A stretch of 9,997 bases of DNA from a bacterium (GTDB lineage: Bacteria; Cyanobacteriota; Vampirovibrionia; Obscuribacterales; Obscuribacteraceae): positions 1-9,997 of the forward strand of contig JAUIJG010000182.1 of NCBI GenBank assembly GCA_030431355.1, read 5' to 3'. Both the position numbers and the translations under genes were made by a program. This document shows positions 6,372-9,997 of this stretch, in pieces; position 1 is the stretch's first letter, and every line of letters begins with the position of its first letter. The notes under the pieces were generated by a model. That model was not told the DNA's origin and did not search any database. It saw only the letters and a list, made by a program, of their open reading frames with translations.

Positions 6372-7766
6372 ATGCCTGAAGAACACCTAGACGACCCCAG
6401 CCAACATTCATTCGTAAAGCGTCCTAACAGAACGCTTATGGTGCTTGCTACACCGGTGCTGTTCTCGATGATAGCCGAGCCCCTGACCGGTCTTGTCGAT
6501 ACATCTTTTATCTCCCGGCTGGGCGCGGAGTCCCTGGCTGCTCTGGGAGTAGGAACAGTAACTCTCTCAGGGATTTTCTGGATCTTCAATTTCCTGGGAG
6601 TCGGATCCCAGACGGAAGTCGCTCAGCTATGGGGGAAAAGAGACAAAGCCAGAGCCAGTCAAGTTGCCGGCATGGCTCTATCGATGGCTCTCGTCTTTGG
6701 AATCATAATAGCCCTGGTAGGCTTTTTAGCGGCGGAACAAGCATCACTCTTCATGGGAGCCACAGGCGGCATTCTCAGCCGGGCCGTGGACTACATGCAC
6801 GTGCGCTTTTTTGCTGCTCCGGCCATTCTCGTGACCATGACTTCATTCGGTATTCTCCGTGGTGTCCAGGACATGAAAACACCGATGAAAGTTGCTATTT
6901 TGGTCAACATTATAAATGTCATCCTCGATCCGATTTTCATTTTCGGTTGGCAGCCACTTCCCACAAGCCCAATAAGCATGCTCTCCTTCCCAGCCCTTGG
7001 TATTAAAGGTGCCGCGCTGGCCACCCTGATCTCTCAATATCTGGGAGCAGCACTCTGCCTCTATTCGATTCAATTGAGATTTTCCAAACCGGACCGCCTC
7101 AATCCGGGAGACATTAGCCTCTTAGTAAAGATTGGCGGTGATCTATTTATTCGAACGGGATTGCTTACTCTCTTTATCATTCTCTGCACTCGGGAAGCCA
7201 CTACAATCGGTGCAGAAGGTGGCGCCGCCCACCAGGCAATTCGGCAAATTTGGCTTTTTACCGCTCTATTTCTAGACAGCTTTGCCATCACGGGGCAGAG
7301 CCTGATCGGCTACTTTCTGGGAGCCAATCAGATAGCCATAGCCAGAAAAGTGGCATCTTATGTCTGTATCTGGAGTATTGTCACAGGCTCCCTGCTGGCA
7401 GTAGCCATGGTTCTCTCCACCAACCTGGTGGTCAGTATTCTGGTGCCGGTCAGCGCCCTTTCTCTTTTCAATACAGCCTGGTTCGTAGCAGCAGCGGCCC
7501 AACCGATCAATGCACTGGCATTCGCCACAGACGGAATACACTGGGGCACCGGCGATTTTGGATACCTCCGCAACGTCATGATCCTTGCCACCGGTTGTGG
7601 CACTTTTCTTTTGCTTGTATCCGGTTTCTATGTTCTGGACGGACTGACAACCATCTGGACAATCACAGCGGTTTGGATATCCATTCGTGCTTTTTTTGGA
7701 ACAGTGCGGGTATTTCCCGGCATGGGCGCGAGCCCGTTAAAGCAATGCATGAACACCTCCAATTAA
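6372..7766 (+). CDS. MATE-family multidrug/toxin efflux transporter, DinF-like
   Basis: A 464-residue integral membrane protein of the MATE family, which expels organic cations or other compounds by sodium or proton antiport. The N-terminal motif AEPLTGLVDTSFISRLGAESLAALG (about 35-59) is typical of the DinF branch, with acidic residues Glu36 and Asp43 in the first helix. Further family motifs are FGILRGVQDMKTPM (159-172), NIINVILDPIFIFG (179-192), and in the second half HQAIRQIWLFTALFLDSFAITGQSLIG (287-313) and PINALAFATDGIHWGTGDF (378-396). About twelve hydrophobic segments arranged as two pseudo-repeats can be traced, and the length is normal. The ATG is preceded by AAGGAAAG about 10-13 bases upstream, an acceptable but slightly distant ribosome site. 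It follows the kinase by 93 bases on the same strand, so regulation by the neighbouring two-component system is plausible but unproven. Substrate unknown. Confidence 0.93.
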   Translation: MPEEHLDDPSQHSFVKRPNRTLMVLATPVLFSMIAEPLTGLVDTSFISRLGAESLAALGVGTVTLSGIFWIFNFLGVGSQTEVAQLWGKRDKARASQVAGMALSMALVFGIIIALVGFLAAEQASLFMGATGGILSRAVDYMHVRFFAAPAILVTMTSFGILRGVQDMKTPMKVAILVNIINVILDPIFIFGWQPLPTSPISMLSFPALGIKGAALATLISQYLGAALCLYSIQLRFSKPDRLNPGDISLLVKIGGDLFIRTGLLTLFIILCTREATTIGAEGGAAHQAIRQIWLFTALFLDSFAITGQSLIGYFLGANQIAIARKVASYVCIWSIVTGSLLAVAMVLSTNLVVSILVPVSALSLFNTAWFVAAAAQPINALAFATDGIHWGTGDFGYLRNVMILATGCGTFLLLVSGFYVLDGLTTIWTITAVWISIRAFFGTVRVFPGMGASPLKQCMNTSN

Positions 7767-7865
7767 GAAATGAGTTAAAATCTCTTCCGGACAAATTCAA
7801 ACTCGCTCAGATACACCAAGACAAAGTAACTCCAGGAAACAAGCAGAGCCTATTAAGAATTTAAG

Positions 7866-9782
7866 ATGACAGAAACGGCGGCAGGCAATACCGAGACCGG
7901 AGGAAAATCCGGCGGAAGCAAAACAAAAGACGCTCTATTAAACTGGTGGCTTGGAGCCGCCATAGTTGGCGCCGATATTGGTACCTCGGTCTTCTACAGT
8001 ACCGCAATCATCTTGCCGTACATGGGTATGGCGACCCCTCTTGTCATTCTTGCAATCTGCCTTCTGATGTGGCTTTTCAAGAGCACTTATGAAGAGGGTT
8101 GCGCTGTCAGTCCGTTCAACGGTGGCGCCTACATAATGGTTCTGCAGACCGTGGGCAAAAGACTGGCTATGATAGTCGGTGCCCTGACGATCCTTTCTTA
8201 TCTGGCGACTGCTGCCGTGAGCGCTCTTTCCGGGGCCTTCTATTTGGACTCCCTGGACAATGTTTCGAACTGGCCGGTGGAGCAGGTACTTTTGGTATCA
8301 CTTATACCGGTTATTTTGTTTGGCATTCTGAACATTATCGGAATCAAAGAGCCGGCTTTCATAGTGTTTCTAATCGCTTTCTTCCACTTTTCGCTGCTTC
8401 TGTTTATGGACGTGAGAGGGCTGTTTCTAGCTTTTGAAAGACAAGTAGACTTCAGCATCGTCTTTCGAGACATTCCCAAGATAAGTCCCTGGAACATGGC
8501 CCATGGATTCGCTGCGGCATTTTTGGGTATCACCGGTTTTGAGTCTGCCGCCCAGATTGTGGAACAGTTAAAGACACCAACCTGGAGAACTCTGAAAAAG
8601 ATTTATCTGGCCGTGGTTGTCCTCGTGGGTATAACAGCACCGTTAACGTCCTTACTATGCCTTACCCTGCTAAGCCCATCCGAAATTGAAGCGCACAGAG
8701 ATCATCTTCTGTCGGGTCTGGCTTTTGTCGAAGGTGGCAAAACACTTCTGCATATCCTGGTTGCCGACGCCGGTCTCACATTATTTGCCGCAGTGAACAC
8801 GGCTTATGTCGGCTGCATAGGTCTCTGTACCACCATGGCCAAACAGGGGAACCTGCCTGGAGTATTGCTTAGACGATGGGCCCACAAGATTCCTTTATTC
8901 CAGGGATATCCTTATGTGGTTATTCCTTTTATGTTCATCGCTTCGACAATGATATTTCTTCTACCCGGCAAAGTGGATGAACTCTCCCAAGTTTACGGAA
9001 TGGCATTTCTTGCGGTTATGAGTGCATTCTGCCTGGGTGTAATCATGATGAGATTCAAGATGCCGGTCAAAGTAGAACGTGCGCCTTTTAAATCTCAATT
9101 CACCGTCACTCTCAACAAGATTAAAATTCCAGCGCCACCATTAATTGGTTTGTTCACCCTCTCCTTTGCAGAAATAATTTTGATTGCCACCACCGACGAA
9201 GCAAGAGCGCTGGGACTGGAAATTCTCCTGGTTATTCTTCTTATCATGTGCTTCTACAGACTGGGACTGTTGGAGGGACGGCTAAGACAATTGCCGGATC
9301 TAAGATTAGGGCTGGGACGATATGCAAAATTATCTCAACTGCCCGAGAACCTCCCTGTTTATGTACTTTGCACCGGGGGAGCCAAGGCTAGAAAGTTAGC
9401 CCATTCATTGATACGTTTACTGGAGAAAGAAGAGCCCGGACCGAAAGAGATCATCATTTACCACTCGGAAGAGGAGCAGGCCCGCAGAGGAATAATGTAT
9501 GAGCTTCTCCAGAGGGTAGTATCCCAACAAATAGCTCCCAGTTTCTCCCACAACGACATGATCTTGACAGTAAAAATCCTCCCGGAGAAGCTGGTTGACG
9601 GTCTCATATATTTAAAACGGTCACATCCCTTCGACAAGGTTTTCATCGGCACCGGCTCTGATCCAGAACAAGCGGATCAATATACTAAAGAGCTCGAAGA
9701 GAATTTAGGTGTGCCGGTTATTAATATCGGGAATATTTTTATGGATCAGAATGTTCCCCGATTTGCAAAACCCCAAAAGTAA
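7866..9782 (+). CDS. APC-superfamily permease with C-terminal cytosolic USP-like domain
   Basis: A 638-residue protein with about twelve membrane segments (between residues 28 and 466) and a soluble C-terminal part. The first helix carries GAAIVGADIGTSVFYST, with the broken-helix glycines typical of amino acid/polyamine/cation permeases. FNGGAYIMV (84-92) and FLGITGFESAAQIVEQLKTP (219-238) are the matching motifs before helix 3 and in helix 6. Residues about 495-625 look like an alpha/beta domain of the universal-stress-protein type: strands VYVLCTGG, EIIIYHS, DKVFIGTGS and VPVINIG alternate with helices. This build resembles amino acid permeases with a Usp tail and, in layout, the KimA potassium importer, so the substrate could be an amino acid or an ion. 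The first 25 residues are hydrophilic and Gly/Lys-rich. The ribosome site is weak (TTAAG directly before the ATG), and the gap from the MATE gene is 99 bases. No defects are seen. Confidence 0.88.
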   Translation: MTETAAGNTETGGKSGGSKTKDALLNWWLGAAIVGADIGTSVFYSTAIILPYMGMATPLVILAICLLMWLFKSTYEEGCAVSPFNGGAYIMVLQTVGKRLAMIVGALTILSYLATAAVSALSGAFYLDSLDNVSNWPVEQVLLVSLIPVILFGILNIIGIKEPAFIVFLIAFFHFSLLLFMDVRGLFLAFERQVDFSIVFRDIPKISPWNMAHGFAAAFLGITGFESAAQIVEQLKTPTWRTLKKIYLAVVVLVGITAPLTSLLCLTLLSPSEIEAHRDHLLSGLAFVEGGKTLLHILVADAGLTLFAAVNTAYVGCIGLCTTMAKQGNLPGVLLRRWAHKIPLFQGYPYVVIPFMFIASTMIFLLPGKVDELSQVYGMAFLAVMSAFCLGVIMMRFKMPVKVERAPFKSQFTVTLNKIKIPAPPLIGLFTLSFAEIILIATTDEARALGLEILLVILLIMCFYRLGLLEGRLRQLPDLRLGLGRYAKLSQLPENLPVYVLCTGGAKARKLAHSLIRLLEKEEPGPKEIIIYHSEEEQARRGIMYELLQRVVSQQIAPSFSHNDMILTVKILPEKLVDGLIYLKRSHPFDKVFIGTGSDPEQADQYTKELEENLGVPVINIGNIFMDQNVPRFAKPQK

Positions 9783-9795
9783 GGCAGTATCGAAA

Positions 9796-9997
9796 ATGAC
9801 GGTATCGGAAAAAACTGTTGTCTTCCCATCCGAGCAATCTCTTGGCTCTTTGTATCTAATCAAAGGTGGCATAGGGAATTCGAACTGGTGGGACAGGCCT
9901 GTGGGAGAGGCACGGGGTTATGTAAATGTTCCGGCTTATGGGGAGCTACATTTGCTGGTCTCACCCAGCGCTGATGTCAACCTTCTAAACGCCCTGG
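9796..9997 (+). CDS. Unidentified protein, N-terminal 67 codons, cut by window end
   Basis: An open frame starts at ATG 9796, 13 bases after the permease stop, and runs off the window without a stop. AAGG overlapping the permease stop could serve as ribosome site, and the short gap suggests co-transcription. The peptide begins MTVSEKTVVFPSEQSLGSLY and has neither a signal peptide nor a membrane helix, so a cytosolic protein is likely. The order FPSEQSLGSLYL, Trp-Trp, GEARGYVNVPAYGELHLLVS, then NLLNAL is reminiscent of bacterial proteins in which a short beta-rich N-terminal segment precedes leucine-rich repeats. That is a memory of a pattern, not a demonstrated match, and no repeat unit lies inside the window. 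The reading frame is probably real; its function is unknown. Confidence 0.6.
   Translation, partial: MTVSEKTVVFPSEQSLGSLYLIKGGIGNSNWWDRPVGEARGYVNVPAYGELHLLVSPSADVNLLNAL

Noticed and set aside
6086..6386. Minus-strand frames over the kinase 3' end and the CA tract
   Set aside because: They are shadows of the kinase; their cysteine/valine-rich segments come from translating the alternating tract.
1..9997. CRISPR arrays, tRNA/rRNA genes, insertion sequences, phage or toxin-antitoxin modules
   Set aside because: No direct repeats with regular spacing, no cloverleaf or rRNA core sequences, and no transposase or integrase motifs were seen on either strand.

Overview
This is a bacterial chromosomal window of intermediate GC, roughly half by eye, with ordinary coding density. 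The genes are housekeeping carbon metabolism, a two-component system and membrane transporters. There are no rRNA or tRNA genes, CRISPR arrays, insertion sequences or phage genes. The lineage cannot be fixed from sequence alone. The fused transaldolase/glucose-6-phosphate isomerase is a known architecture scattered through several phyla, and AGA/AGG arginine codons are common in the plus-strand genes.

Left end (1 to about 218, plus): the middle of lepA (elongation factor 4), entering from outside the window. It stops matching abruptly at about 213-218. From that point the same DNA is the antisense of a glucokinase gene, so two truncated genes meet tail to tail: lepA has lost its C-terminal third and glk its last 130-150 codons. 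Both reading frames happen to stay open across the breakpoint, which yields deceptive chimeric ORFs. This is either a real rearrangement or a chimeric assembly or amplification join.

Minus-strand sugar-phosphate block (about 213 to 3731): a 970-residue transaldolase-glucose-6-phosphate isomerase fusion, followed 72 bases downstream by the truncated glk. Together they would phosphorylate glucose, interconvert glucose-6-P and fructose-6-P, and link to the pentose phosphate pathway.

A 448-base divergent intergenic region (3732-4179) separates this block from a plus-strand run. That run is an OmpR/PhoB-type response regulator, a sensor histidine kinase overlapping it by 8 bases, a DinF-like MATE transporter, an APC-superfamily permease with a C-terminal universal-stress-protein-like domain, and the start of an unidentified gene cut by the window end. 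The kinase carries an apparent frameshift near 4985-5000: its start codon and first membrane helix are in one frame, and the rest of the protein is in another. A 25-base strictly alternating purine-pyrimidine tract lies between the kinase and the MATE gene.

No convincing new biological system is visible. The items worth a second look are the lepA/glk junction, the kinase frameshift, the CA-rich alternating tract and the partial gene at the right edge.
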